Shown here: positions 9,745-18,503 of the stretch, one piece after another | Position numbering within the stretch: the first letter of the stretch is position 1 | Layout: each line of letters opens with the position of its first letter | Assembly: GCF_031180965.1 (NCBI RefSeq) | Contig: NZ_JAPSLH010000009.1 | Span: forward strand, 1-64,000 | Length of the DNA: 64,000 bases | From: Chelativorans sp. | GTDB lineage: Bacteria > Pseudomonadota > Alphaproteobacteria > Rhizobiales > Rhizobiaceae | Reading direction: 5' to 3' | The notes under the pieces: generated by a model | Told to the model about the DNA's origin: nothing | Seen by the model: only the letters and a program-made list of their open reading frames with translations | Database searches by the model: none | Translations under genes and position numbers: made by a program

Positions 9745-12024
9745 ATGAGCACGCAGGCACCCGCTATGGCAGGAGAGCCGGCCTACCGGCCAGCGCCCAG
9801 CGAAGGGCGCCGGCTGATGGCGTTGCCGGGCATCCTCGCGACCGTCGGGGCGCTGCTCACCGCTGCCGTGTCCTTCGCGGTCCTGCTCGGGCTCACGCAG
9901 CCGCGGATAACGCCCGACTCGCGCACCACGCTGATCCTGATCGGCGTCAACGCCGCGTTTCTCCTTTTGCTTCTCGGGCTGATCGGCCGCGAGGCTCATC
10001 GCATCTATGCCGCCCGCCGGGCGGGCAAGGCTGCGGCCAGGCTGCATGTGCGCATTGTCGCCATGTTCTCGCTGGTGGCCGCCATCCCGGCGATCCTGGT
10101 GGCGATCGTCGCGTCCATCACGCTGGACCTCGGCCTCGACCGGTGGTTCGAGCTCAGGACCCGGGTCATCGTCCAATATTCGCAGGAGGTCGCCGACGCC
10201 TACGTGAAGGAAAATGCGCGGACGCTGACCGGCACGACGCTTTCCATGGCCGTCAATCTCGACCGCTTCCGCACGCTCTACAATGTGGACCGGATGGCCT
10301 TTCACCAGTTCCTGACGCAGCAGGCGGTCGGCCTCGGCCTCGCGCAGGCCGTGCTCCTGCGCGAAGACGAATCGGCCATCATGGCCGCGCAGATGCCCAA
10401 ACAGATCCAGATCCCGTCGCCACCGGAAGGGGCGATGGACGCCGCCGCCCAGCAGCCGGTGCTCTTCGAGCTTCCGCCGGGCAATCTCATCGGAGCGATC
10501 GTAAGGCTGCGGGAATTCCCGGACACCTATCTCTATACAATGCGCGAGGTCGACGCCGAGGTGATCAAGGCCAAGCGGCTCGTGGACCTTAATGCCGGCG
10601 AGTACCAGTCGCTGGAGCAGAACCGGTTCACCACCCAGGTAGCCTTCGCTCTGCTCTATCTTGTCGTCACGCTGGCCATCGTGCTTGCGGCGATCTGGAC
10701 CGGCATAGCCGTCGCCGACCGGATCGTGCGCCCGATCCGCCAGCTCATCGGCGCAGCCGATGCGGTCTCGCAAGGCAATCTGGACGTTGCCGTGCCCGTG
10801 CGGGCGTCCGACGGCGACGTCGCCAATCTGGGCGACACGTTCAACAAGATGACCTATCAGCTCAAGACCCAGCGCGACCAGCTGATCTCGGCACGCGACA
10901 CGATAGACGAGCGGCGGCGTTTCACCGAGGCGGTGCTGTCCGGCGTCACGGCGGGGGTGATCGGCGTCGACGCCGACGGCACGGTCTCCATCGTCAACCG
11001 CTCGGCGGAGACAATGTTCTCCATCGATGCGAAGGACACGGTCGGCAAGAACCTTGCGGCGGTGCTGCCACAGCTCGGCGCGGTTTTCGAGACGGGCCGC
11101 GCCTCCGGCCGTAAGGTGTATCATGACCAGGTGACGTTCTATCGCGCCGGCGGGGAGCGCACCTTCAACATCCAGATCACGACCGAGGAGGCGGTGGGCG
11201 AGAGCGAGGAGCGCTCCTATGTGGTGACCGTCGACGACATAACCGACCTCGTGCAGGCGCAGCGCTCCTCGGCCTGGGCGGATGTCGCGCGACGCATCGC
11301 CCACGAGATCAAGAACCCGCTCACGCCGATCCAGCTTTCCGCGGAGCGCATCCGCAGGCGCTTCGGCAAGGTGATCACCGAGGACCGCGCCATCTTCGAC
11401 CAGTGCACGGATACGATCATCCGGCAGGTGGGCGATATCGGACGCATGGTGGACGAATTTTCCGCCTTTGCCCGCATGCCGAAGCCAGATATCCAGCGGC
11501 TCGACCTGCGTGAGCCGCTGCGCGAGGCCTCCTTCCTCATCGAGGTCAGCCGTGCCGACATCAAGATCGAGAACGATCTGGGGAAAAGGCCGCTGATCGG
11601 CCGGTTCGACACGCGGCTCATGAGCCAGGCCTTCGGCAATGTCATCAAAAACGCCGCAGAGGCGATCGACGCGGCACGGGATCAGGACCGGCCGGGCGTG
11701 ATCAGGATTTCGGCACGGCAAGAAGACGGCGAGATCGAGATCCTGGTGATGGACAATGGCAAGGGACTGCCGCGCGAAAATCGGCAAAGGCTGCTCGAGC
11801 CCTATATGACGACCCGGGAGAAGGGAACGGGGCTTGGGCTTGCCATCGTGAAGAAAATCATCGAGGACCACGGCGGAAGACTGGAGCTGCACGACGCTCC
11901 GGCAAGCTTCCATGGCGGCGTGGGAGCGATGATCCGCATGGTTCTTCCGGCCATACAGGCCGATCACGGAGCGAGGGCGGACAATTCTGCAGAAAGGACG
12001 GAAAAGGTCGACAATGGCGTCTGA
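9745..12024 (+). CDS. ntrY: Nitrogen regulation sensor histidine kinase NtrY (membrane)
   Basis: 759 residues. Membrane helices lie near residues 25-50, 60-80 and 100-120, a periplasmic region follows to about 290, and another helix lies near 300-322. A HAMP segment (DRIVRPIRQLIGAADAVSQG) and a PAS domain come next. The kinase core has H-box [13 protein letters not shown]-box [10 protein letters not shown] and G-box EKGTGLGLAIVKK. The ATG at 9745 follows AGGAGAGGG and is preferred over an ATG at 9619, whose extra residues are Arg-rich and not family-like. NtrY partners NtrX in nitrogen, redox and envelope control in alphaproteobacteria. It overlaps ntrX by 11 bp. Confidence 0.94.
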   Translation: MSTQAPAMAGEPAYRPAPSEGRRLMALPGILATVGALLTAAVSFAVLLGLTQPRITPDSRTTLILIGVNAAFLLLLLGLIGREAHRIYAARRAGKAAARLHVRIVAMFSLVAAIPAILVAIVASITLDLGLDRWFELRTRVIVQYSQEVADAYVKENARTLTGTTLSMAVNLDRFRTLYNVDRMAFHQFLTQQAVGLGLAQAVLLREDESAIMAAQMPKQIQIPSPPEGAMDAAAQQPVLFELPPGNLIGAIVRLREFPDTYLYTMREVDAEVIKAKRLVDLNAGEYQSLEQNRFTTQVAFALLYLVVTLAIVLAAIWTGIAVADRIVRPIRQLIGAADAVSQGNLDVAVPVRASDGDVANLGDTFNKMTYQLKTQRDQLISARDTIDERRRFTEAVLSGVTAGVIGVDADGTVSIVNRSAETMFSIDAKDTVGKNLAAVLPQLGAVFETGRASGRKVYHDQVTFYRAGGERTFNIQITTEEAVGESEERSYVVTVDDITDLVQAQRSSAWADVARRIAHEIKNPLTPIQLSAERIRRRFGKVITEDRAIFDQCTDTIIRQVGDIGRMVDEFSAFARMPKPDIQRLDLREPLREASFLIEVSRADIKIENDLGKRPLIGRFDTRLMSQAFGNVIKNAAEAIDAARDQDRPGVIRISARQEDGEIEILVMDNGKGLPRENRQRLLEPYMTTREKGTGLGLAIVKKIIEDHGGRLELHDAPASFHGGVGAMIRMVLPAIQADHGARADNSAERTEKVDNGV

Positions 12025-13375
12025 CATATTGGTGGTCGACGACGAGGAAGACATCCGCGAACTGGTCGCCGGCATCTTGAGCGACGAGGGGCACGAGGCG
12101 CGCACGGCGGGCGACAGCGACGCGGCACTGGCGGCTATCGCCGAGCGCGTGCCGCGGCTGGTCCTGCTGGACATATGGCTGCAGGGCTCGACGCTCGACG
12201 GGCTGGCGCTGCTCGGGAAGATCAAGGAAATGCATCCCGACCTGCCGGTGGTCATGATCTCCGGCCACGGCACGATCGAGACGGCGGTTTCGGCGATCCG
12301 GAAGGGCGCCTATGACTTCATCGAGAAGCCGTTCAAGGCGGACCGCCTGATCCTCATCTGCGAACGGGCGCTGGAGACCTCGAAGCTGCGCCGTGAGGTG
12401 ATGGACCTCAAGAAGCGCAGCGGCGAGAGCTTCGATCTTGTCGGCCACTCGCCCGCCATCAACCATCTGCGCCAGACGATCGAGCGCGTGGCGCCCAGCA
12501 ACAGCCGGGTGATGCTGATCGGCCCCTCCGGCTCCGGAAAGGAGCTGGCGGCCCGTGCGATGCATGCGCTTTCCGGCCGCGCCGGCGGGCCATTCGTCAC
12601 GCTCAACGCCGCTTCCATCACGCCGGAGCGCATGGAGATTGAGCTCTTCGGCACCGAATCCAACGGCGGCGAGCGCAAGGTGGGGGCGTTGGAGGAGGCC
12701 CATCGCGGCACGCTCTATCTCGACGAGGTGGCCGACATGCCGCGCGAGACGCAGGGCAAGATCCTGCGTGTGCTGGTCGACCAGCAGTTCGAGCGGGTAG
12801 GGGGCACGAAGCGGGTCAAGGTGGATGTGCGCATCATCTCCTCGACCGCGCGCAATCTGGAACGGATGATTGCCGAGGGGCGCTTCCGCGAGGATCTTTA
12901 CCACCGCCTTGCCGTGGTTCCGGTCATCGTGCCGCCGCTTTCCGAGCGCCGCGAGGACATTCCGATTCTAGTGGAGCATTTCATGCGGCAGATAACCGCG
13001 CAGGTGGGCATCAAGCCGCGCCGGCTGGGCGACGACGCCATGGCCGTGCTGCAGGCGCATGACTGGCCCGGTAATATCCGCCAGCTGCGCAACAATATCG
13101 AGCGGCTGATGATCCTGACACGCGGTGACGACGGCGATGCGCCGATCACAGCCGACCTGCTGCCAGCCGAAATCGGCGACGTGATGCCGCGCGTGCCGAC
13201 CCAGTCGGATCAACATATAATGGCGCTGCCGCTGCGTGAGGCGCGCGAGCTTTTCGAAAAGGAATATCTCCTGGCGCAGATCAACCGGTTCGGCGGCAAT
13301 ATCTCGCGCACCGCCGAGTTTATCGGCATGGAGCGCTCGGCGCTGCACCGGAAGCTGAAGTCGCTGGGCGTATGA
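12014..13375 (+). CDS. ntrX: Nitrogen regulation response regulator NtrX
   Basis: 453 residues. The receiver domain has phospho-acceptor Asp53 (LLDIWLQGS) and the AAA+ domain has Walker A GPSGSGKE and Walker B GTLYLDEVADMP. A Fis-type HTH closes the protein (GGNISRTAEFIGMERSALHR). Where NtrC has HEKGAFTGA, this protein reads GTESNGGERKVGALEEA, so the sigma-54 contact loop is missing. This fits the known alphaproteobacterial NtrX class, thought to work without sigma-54. The start lies inside the end of ntrY, consistent with coupled translation. Confidence 0.94.
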   Translation: MASDILVVDDEEDIRELVAGILSDEGHEARTAGDSDAALAAIAERVPRLVLLDIWLQGSTLDGLALLGKIKEMHPDLPVVMISGHGTIETAVSAIRKGAYDFIEKPFKADRLILICERALETSKLRREVMDLKKRSGESFDLVGHSPAINHLRQTIERVAPSNSRVMLIGPSGSGKELAARAMHALSGRAGGPFVTLNAASITPERMEIELFGTESNGGERKVGALEEAHRGTLYLDEVADMPRETQGKILRVLVDQQFERVGGTKRVKVDVRIISSTARNLERMIAEGRFREDLYHRLAVVPVIVPPLSERREDIPILVEHFMRQITAQVGIKPRRLGDDAMAVLQAHDWPGNIRQLRNNIERLMILTRGDDGDAPITADLLPAEIGDVMPRVPTQSDQHIMALPLREARELFEKEYLLAQINRFGGNISRTAEFIGMERSALHRKLKSLGV

Positions 13376-13379
13376 GCCG

Positions 13380-13500
13380 GTGAATGATGAGTGGTGAAAT
13401 GGTGAAGGGTGAGGAGAGCAAAGGCAGCGTAGCGCTGCCGCCCTTTCTTGTTCGCCGCCATTCACAATTTACGGTTCGCAGTTCACTCTTCACGTTCACC
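13380..13500 (+). repeat. Inverted arrays of a degenerate TTCAC heptad around a short hairpin
   Basis: The left arm (13380-13414) is a run of about five GTGAAnn-like heptads. The right arm (13459-13500) is its inverse, with successive units CATTCAC, AATTTAC, GGTTCGC, AGTTCAC, TCTTCAC and GTTCAC. Between them is a hairpin, GGCAGCG-TAG-CGCTGCC (13423-13439), followed by CCCTTTCTT, which may terminate ntrX. The arrays fill the ntrX-trkA gap and reach into the trkA leader. Degenerate TTCAC repeats are, as I recall, intergenic repeats in some rhizobial genomes; copies elsewhere cannot be checked here. Confidence 0.6.
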
Positions 13501-13516
13501 ACGGGGCGATGAACGC

Positions 13517-14893
13517 ATGAAAGTCATCATTTGCGGCGCCGGGCAGGTGGGATACGGCATCGCCGAGCGGCTGGCGGCGGAGCAGAATGATGTCTCCGTC
13601 ATCGACACTTCGGCCGATCTGATCCGCAATGTCCGCGACTCGCTCGACGCGCGCGGCTTCATCGGCCATGGCGCGCATCCAGAGGTGTTGGCCCAGGCCG
13701 GCGCGCAGCAGGCAGACATGATCATCGCCGTGACGCTCTACGACGAGGTGAACATGGTCGCCTGCCAGGTGGCGCATTCGCTCTTCAATGTCCCGACAAA
13801 GATCGCCCGCATCCGCTCGCAGGCCTATCTGCAGTCGCACTATATGGACCTGTTCTCGCGCGACCACCTGCCCATCGACGTGATCATCTCCCCGGAGGTG
13901 GAAGTGGGCGAGATGGTGCTGCGGCGCATCGCGCTGCCGGGCGCCACCGATGTGGTGTCCTTCGCCGATGGGCATGTGGCGATGGTGGCGATCGAATGTC
14001 TGGAGGAATGCCCGGTCATCAACACGCCGCTTTCCCAGCTCACCGAGCTTTTCCCCGATCTGCCGTCCACCGTCGTCGGAGTGTCACGCGGGGGCCATCT
14101 CTTCGTTCCCCGGTCGAACGACCAGCTCATTGCCGGCGACATGGCCTATGTGATCACCACAAAGGAGCAGGTGCGGCGCACGCTCGGCCTGTTCGGGCAT
14201 GACGAGAAGGAGGCCACGCGCATTGTGATCGCCGGCGGCGGCAATATCGGCCTCTATGTCGCGCGTGCCATGGAACGCAAGCAGAGCCGCACAAAAGTGA
14301 AGCTGATCGAGCACAACCGCGCCCGCGCGGTGGCGATTGCCGACCAGCTTCGCCGCACGGTCGTGCTCAATGGCAGCGCGCTGGAGCAGAAACTGCTGCT
14401 GGAGGCGGACATCGACCACGCGGATCTGATGGTGGCGCTCACCAATGACGATCAGGTCAACATCCTGTCCAGCGTCATCGCCAAGCGGCTTGGCTGCAAA
14501 TCCAATCTCGTCCTCATCAACAATCCCACCTATCACGACTTCGCCAGGACTCTTGGCATCGACGCCCATGTCAATCCGCGTGCCGTCACCATCTCGCGCG
14601 TGCTGCAACATGTGCGGCGGGGACGCATCCGGGCGGTGCACAATATCGACCGCGGCGCGGCTGAGGTGATCGAGGCGGAGGCGTTGGAGACTTCTCCGCT
14701 GGTCGGGCCGCCCCTCAACGAGCAGGACCTACCGGAGGACATGCGGATCGGCGGCGTGTGGCGCGACGGCGCCTTCATAAGGCCGAGCGGCTCGCTCAGG
14801 ATCAAGCCGAAGGACCGCGTCGTCATCTTCGCCCGTGCCGGCGCGGTACGGCAGGTGGAACAGCTTTTCCGCGTCAGCCTGGAATTTTTCTGA
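13517..14893 (+). CDS. trkA: Trk potassium uptake regulatory subunit TrkA
   Basis: A 458-residue cytoplasmic gating subunit built as a tandem repeat of RCK units. The first NAD-binding motif is MKVIICGAGQVGYGIAERL at the very start, and the second is IVIAGGGNIGLYVARAM near residue 235. Each is followed by a TrkA-C domain. It binds NAD(H) and opens the TrkH channel. ATG at 13517 is chosen because the first Rossmann strand starts there. Its partner trkH is in this window at 39138. The position after ntrX and before a D-amino-acid transaminase is conserved in related rhizobia. Confidence 0.95.
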   Translation: MKVIICGAGQVGYGIAERLAAEQNDVSVIDTSADLIRNVRDSLDARGFIGHGAHPEVLAQAGAQQADMIIAVTLYDEVNMVACQVAHSLFNVPTKIARIRSQAYLQSHYMDLFSRDHLPIDVIISPEVEVGEMVLRRIALPGATDVVSFADGHVAMVAIECLEECPVINTPLSQLTELFPDLPSTVVGVSRGGHLFVPRSNDQLIAGDMAYVITTKEQVRRTLGLFGHDEKEATRIVIAGGGNIGLYVARAMERKQSRTKVKLIEHNRARAVAIADQLRRTVVLNGSALEQKLLLEADIDHADLMVALTNDDQVNILSSVIAKRLGCKSNLVLINNPTYHDFARTLGIDAHVNPRAVTISRVLQHVRRGRIRAVHNIDRGAAEVIEAEALETSPLVGPPLNEQDLPEDMRIGGVWRDGAFIRPSGSLRIKPKDRVVIFARAGAVRQVEQLFRVSLEFF

Positions 14894-14931
14894 TCGGCCG
14901 TTCCGGCCGCGTTTTTCTCGAGGAGCTGGAA

Positions 14932-15798
14932 ATGCCGCGCATTGCCTATGTGAATGGCCGCTACGTCCGCCACGCCGACGCTGCCGTTCATGTCGAGGAC
15001 CGGGGATATCAGTTTGCCGACGGAGTCTACGAGGTGTGCGAGGTGGCGCGCGGTTACATCATAGACATGACGCGTCATCTCGACCGGCTGGACCGCTCCT
15101 TGCGCGAATTGAAAATGCGCTGGCCGATGCGGCGCAGCGCGCTTGAACTCGTGCTGCGGGAGGTGGTGCGGCGAAATGGGGTGAAGAACGGCCTGGTCTA
15201 CCTGCAGGTGACGCGCGGCGTGGCCCCGCGCGACCATGTCTTCCCCGCGCCAGATACCAAACCGGCCATCGTCGTCACCGCCAAGCGGACCGATCCGCGC
15301 GCTTCCGCCAAGCGGGCGGAGACGGGCATAAGGGTGATCACCGTCCCGGAGAATCGCTGGGAGAGGGTGGACATCAAGACGGTCGGGCTCCTGCCCAATG
15401 TGCTGGCACGGCAGCAGGCGCGCGAGGCGGGCGCTGCAGAGGCCTGGTTCATAGACACGGACGGGATGGTCAAAGAGGGCGCCGCCACCAATGCCTGGAT
15501 CGTAACGGGGGAAGGCAGGCTGGTGACGCGCCCCGCCGATTTCGGCATCCTGCGCGGTGTCACGCGCAGGACCGTCATGGACATTGCCGCCAAACTTGGC
15601 TTTCAGGTGGAGGAAAGAGCGTTTTCGGTGGAGGAAGCGCAGTCGGCGCGCGAGGCCTTCATCACAGCGGCCTCGACGGTGGTGATGCCTGTGGTGGAAA
15701 TCGACGGCCGGCCGGTGGCGAACGGCCATCCCGGCTCCGTGGCGCTGGCGCTGCGCCAGGCGTTTTTTGACATTGCGGAAAAGAGGCCTGCCTGTTAA
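14932..15798 (+). CDS. D-amino-acid transaminase (PLP fold type IV)
   Basis: 288 residues of the branched-chain/D-amino-acid aminotransferase fold. The predicted Schiff-base lysine is Lys149 in VDIKTVGLL. The phosphate-binding elements are KEGAATNAW and the later ITAASTVVMPV stretch. The N-terminal YVNGRYVRHADAAVHVEDRG matches D-alanine transaminase (Dat), which interconverts D-Ala and D-Glu for peptidoglycan. Dat and aminodeoxychorismate lyase are close, so substrate is inferred from the overall motif set. ATG at 14932 follows GAGGAGCTGGAA. It lies 38 bp after trkA. Confidence 0.85.
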   Translation: MPRIAYVNGRYVRHADAAVHVEDRGYQFADGVYEVCEVARGYIIDMTRHLDRLDRSLRELKMRWPMRRSALELVLREVVRRNGVKNGLVYLQVTRGVAPRDHVFPAPDTKPAIVVTAKRTDPRASAKRAETGIRVITVPENRWERVDIKTVGLLPNVLARQQAREAGAAEAWFIDTDGMVKEGAATNAWIVTGEGRLVTRPADFGILRGVTRRTVMDIAAKLGFQVEERAFSVEEAQSAREAFITAASTVVMPVVEIDGRPVANGHPGSVALALRQAFFDIAEKRPAC

Positions 15799-15920
15799 CC
15801 CATCCGGGGCGGCCGTATGTGAGAGGCGTTCGGCTGGAGCGTGGCAGGAGGGCAGTTGCCGCGCTTGACAGGGCGGGGTGATATAGCGCTACTGCCGACG
15901 AAGCGGGGATAAGAACAACA

Positions 15921-16169
15921 ATGGCGGAACGTTCCCAAAATCTACAGGACCTTTTCCTCAACACCGTTCGCAAGAGCAAGAATCCGCTGACGATTTTCCT
16001 GATCAACGGCGTGAAACTGACCGGCGTCGTTACATCCTTCGACAATTTCTGCGTCCTGTTGCGCCGGGACGGTCACTCGCAGCTCGTCTATAAGCATGCG
16101 ATCTCAACGATCATGCCGAGCCAGCCGGTGCAGCTCTACGAAGCGGAAGAGGGCGGTCGGGAAGCTTGA
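15921..16169 (+). CDS. hfq: RNA chaperone Hfq
   Basis: 82 residues that assemble into the hexameric Sm-like ring pairing small RNAs with mRNAs. Sm1 is visible as [20 protein letters not shown], with the distal/proximal RNA-binding residues. Sm2 is the YKHAIST segment, whose YKHA box is the Hfq signature. A short acidic tail follows. A TTGACA hexamer occurs 50 bp upstream, but no well-spaced -10 was found. The gene is immediately followed by hflX with no gap, the conserved hfq-hflX pairing. Confidence 0.97.
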   Translation: MAERSQNLQDLFLNTVRKSKNPLTIFLINGVKLTGVVTSFDNFCVLLRRDGHSQLVYKHAISTIMPSQPVQLYEAEEGGREA

Positions 16170-17540
16170 TTGGCTGAAGAACCATACGCCGACGGAAGAA
16201 CGGACGGCCTGGACGGAGGGCAACCCGCCGGCCGAACGAAAGCGGTCGTCGTCGTGCCGCTCCTGCATGCGCGCCCGCGCGCACAGACGGAGGAGGGGGC
16301 GCGGCCGCATGTTTCCCTTTCCCCGCAAGCCAAGCTGGACGAGGCGATCGGCCTCGCCGAGGCAATCGACCTCGCAGTCGTTCACAGCGAGACCTTTTCC
16401 GTTGCCGCACCCAGACCCGGCACCCTGATCGGCACGGGCAAGGTGGAAGAGCTTGCGGCGATTATTGCGGAAAAGCAGGCCGAGCTCGTCATCGTCGACC
16501 ACCAGCTCACGCCGGTGCAGCAGCGCAATCTGGAGCGCAGCTTCAAGGCGAAGGTGCTCGACCGCACTGGCCTGATCCTCGAAATCTTTGGCCGGCGCGC
16601 CCGCACCAAGGAGGGCCGGCTGCAGGTCGACCTCGCGCATCTCGAATATCAACGCGGACGATTGGTGCGAAGCTGGACGCACCTGGAGCGGCAAAGGGGC
16701 GGCGGCGGCTTCATGGGCGGTCCCGGCGAAACGCAGATCGAGGCCGACCGCCGCCTCCTGCAGGAGCGCATTCTGCGCATCAAGCGCGAGTTGGAGACCG
16801 TGCGCCGGACACGCGACCTCCACAGGGCCAAGCGCCGCAAGGTGCCGTTTCCGGTCGTCGCGATCGTCGGCTACACGAATGCCGGCAAGTCGACGCTCTT
16901 CAACCGGCTGACGGGCGCGTCGGTGCTTGCGGAAGACATGCTGTTCGCCACGCTCGATCCGACGCTGCGGCGCGTGCGCTTCCGGCACGGCACAGTCGTG
17001 ATCCTCTCCGATACGGTCGGCTTTATTTCCGATCTGCCGCCGCATCTGGTGGCTGCCTTCCGCGCCACGCTGGAGGAGGTGGTGGAGGCCGATCTCGTCA
17101 TCCATCTGCGCGACATCTCCGATCCTGACACAGCCGCGCATGCAGCGGATGTGGAACAGGTGCTGGCGAGCCTGGGCGTCAACGCGGCCGATACCGATCG
17201 CGTGATCGAGGTGTGGAACAAGATCGATCGGCTGAGCGAAGGAGATCGGGAGAGACTCCTGCAAGGCGAAGCAAACAAGAATGCGCCGATTGCCGTCTCA
17301 GCGATCACGGGAGAGGGGATTCCCGATCTCATGATGCTGATAGAAGGGCGCCTTTCGGGCAAGGTGGAGGAGACCTCCATCACGCTATCGCCCGACCAGA
17401 TGGCGCTGATGGACTGGATCTATCGACACGGGGATGTGACCGACCGCAGAGATCACGAGGATGGCAGCGTTACTGTCCGGATTCGCGCCACGGACGCCGC
17501 GCGCGAAGAGATCATGCGGCGCCTATCGGACCAAGGGTAG
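16170..17540 (+). CDS. hflX: GTPase HflX
   Basis: 456 residues. The N-terminal nucleotide-binding HflX domain (about 30-200) contains the glycine-rich linker RGGGGFMGGPGETQIE. The G domain follows, with G1 GYTNAGKST near residue 233, G3 DTVGFISDLP and G4 NKID. HflX binds the 50S subunit and splits or rescues stalled ribosomes, notably after heat. The start used is the TTG directly abutting the hfq stop; no ATG gives a complete N-terminal domain. A rare start touching the hfq stop suggests coupled, lower expression. It is convergent with mazG, separated by 3 bp. Confidence 0.93.
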   Translation: MAEEPYADGRTDGLDGGQPAGRTKAVVVVPLLHARPRAQTEEGARPHVSLSPQAKLDEAIGLAEAIDLAVVHSETFSVAAPRPGTLIGTGKVEELAAIIAEKQAELVIVDHQLTPVQQRNLERSFKAKVLDRTGLILEIFGRRARTKEGRLQVDLAHLEYQRGRLVRSWTHLERQRGGGGFMGGPGETQIEADRRLLQERILRIKRELETVRRTRDLHRAKRRKVPFPVVAIVGYTNAGKSTLFNRLTGASVLAEDMLFATLDPTLRRVRFRHGTVVILSDTVGFISDLPPHLVAAFRATLEEVVEADLVIHLRDISDPDTAAHAADVEQVLASLGVNAADTDRVIEVWNKIDRLSEGDRERLLQGEANKNAPIAVSAITGEGIPDLMMLIEGRLSGKVEETSITLSPDQMALMDWIYRHGDVTDRRDHEDGSVTVRIRATDAAREEIMRRLSDQG

Positions 17541-17543
17541 GGC

Positions 17544-18356
17544 TCATTCCGCCTTCTTGGCTGATTGCCAAAGCGCCTCCATCTCCTCTAGGGAGGCCTC
17601 GGCCAAGATCTTTCCTTGCGCTTCAAGACCGCTTTCCACGGCATGGAAGCGCCTGCGGAATTTTTCGTTCGTGTCCCTCAGCGCGGCTTCCGGATCGACA
17701 TTGAGGTGGCGGCCGAGATTGACGAGCGCGAAGAGAAGATCTCCGAACTCCTCTGCCACCGCCTCTTGCCGGCCCTCGTCCATCGCCTCGCGCAGTTCTC
17801 CGATCTCTTCTTCGATCTTCGCCAGAATCGGCCGCGCGGCACCCCAATCGAAGCCTACGCGCGCCGCCTTCTCCTGGAGTTTCAGGGCACGGGTCAGCGC
17901 GGGCAGGGCAATGGCGACCTCGTCCAGATAGCCGCGCCTCGGCTCTCCATCCGACCCGCGCCGCGCCCGGCGCTCGGCCTTTTCCTCCGCCTTGATGCGC
18001 TCCCACATGCCCTTGGCCATCCCCGCCTCGCGGGCCTCGGCATCGCCGAACACGTGCGGGTGGCGGCGGACCATCTTGGTCGTTATCGCCTCGACCACAT
18101 CGCCGAAGCTAAAGCTGCCGGCTTCCTCTGCCATCCGCGCATGGAAGACGACCTGGAGGAGCAGATCGCCGAGTTCCTCGCGAAGGTCATGCATGTCGTT
18201 GCGCTGGATTGCATCGAGTACTTCATAGGCTTCCTCGATCGTGTAGGGCGCGATGGAGGAAAAATCCTGGTCCAGGTCCCAGGGACAGCCGGTCTTCGGA
18301 TCGCGCAAGGCCGCCATGATTTCGATCAGGCGGGAAATGTCCTTGGATGGCTTCAT
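17544..18356 (-). CDS. mazG: Nucleoside triphosphate pyrophosphohydrolase MazG
   Basis: 270 residues with two MazG modules. The first starts at GCPWDLDQDF and carries the EEAYEVLDAI and EELGDLLLQVVFHA metal-binding helices (around 40-85). The second has the EEFGDLLFALVNLGRHL helix near 215-232. It hydrolyses NTPs, including aberrant ones, to NMP and PPi and lowers ppGpp-linked toxicity in E. coli. The ATG at 18356 is preferred to an in-frame start at 18413, because the family begins with the short MKPSKDISRLIEIM helix. Confidence 0.94.
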   Translation of the reverse strand: MKPSKDISRLIEIMAALRDPKTGCPWDLDQDFSSIAPYTIEEAYEVLDAIQRNDMHDLREELGDLLLQVVFHARMAEEAGSFSFGDVVEAITTKMVRRHPHVFGDAEAREAGMAKGMWERIKAEEKAERRARRGSDGEPRRGYLDEVAIALPALTRALKLQEKAARVGFDWGAARPILAKIEEEIGELREAMDEGRQEAVAEEFGDLLFALVNLGRHLNVDPEAALRDTNEKFRRRFHAVESGLEAQGKILAEASLEEMEALWQSAKKAE

Positions 18357-18503
18357 GGGGACGGCTCCGTTCGACAGCGGTGAAGCCGTAGCGCGCTGCC
18401 GCCCTATTCTCAACCCGCGTCAGCGGCAACGCAGTACACCATTTGCAGCACAAATCGCGCCGTGACGGGGAGGGGCAGCGTAGGTCCCAGATGATCGCGT
18501 CGA

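Noticed and set aside
9448-12273. Minus-strand open frame of about 940 codons opposite ntrY
   Set aside because: ntrY on the plus strand has a full kinase architecture. The antisense product is low-complexity and spans the real ntrC end and ntrX start.
15865-15885. TTGACA hexamer upstream of hfq as a promoter
   Set aside because: No acceptable -10 element occurs at 16-18 bp spacing, so it is not called as a promoter.
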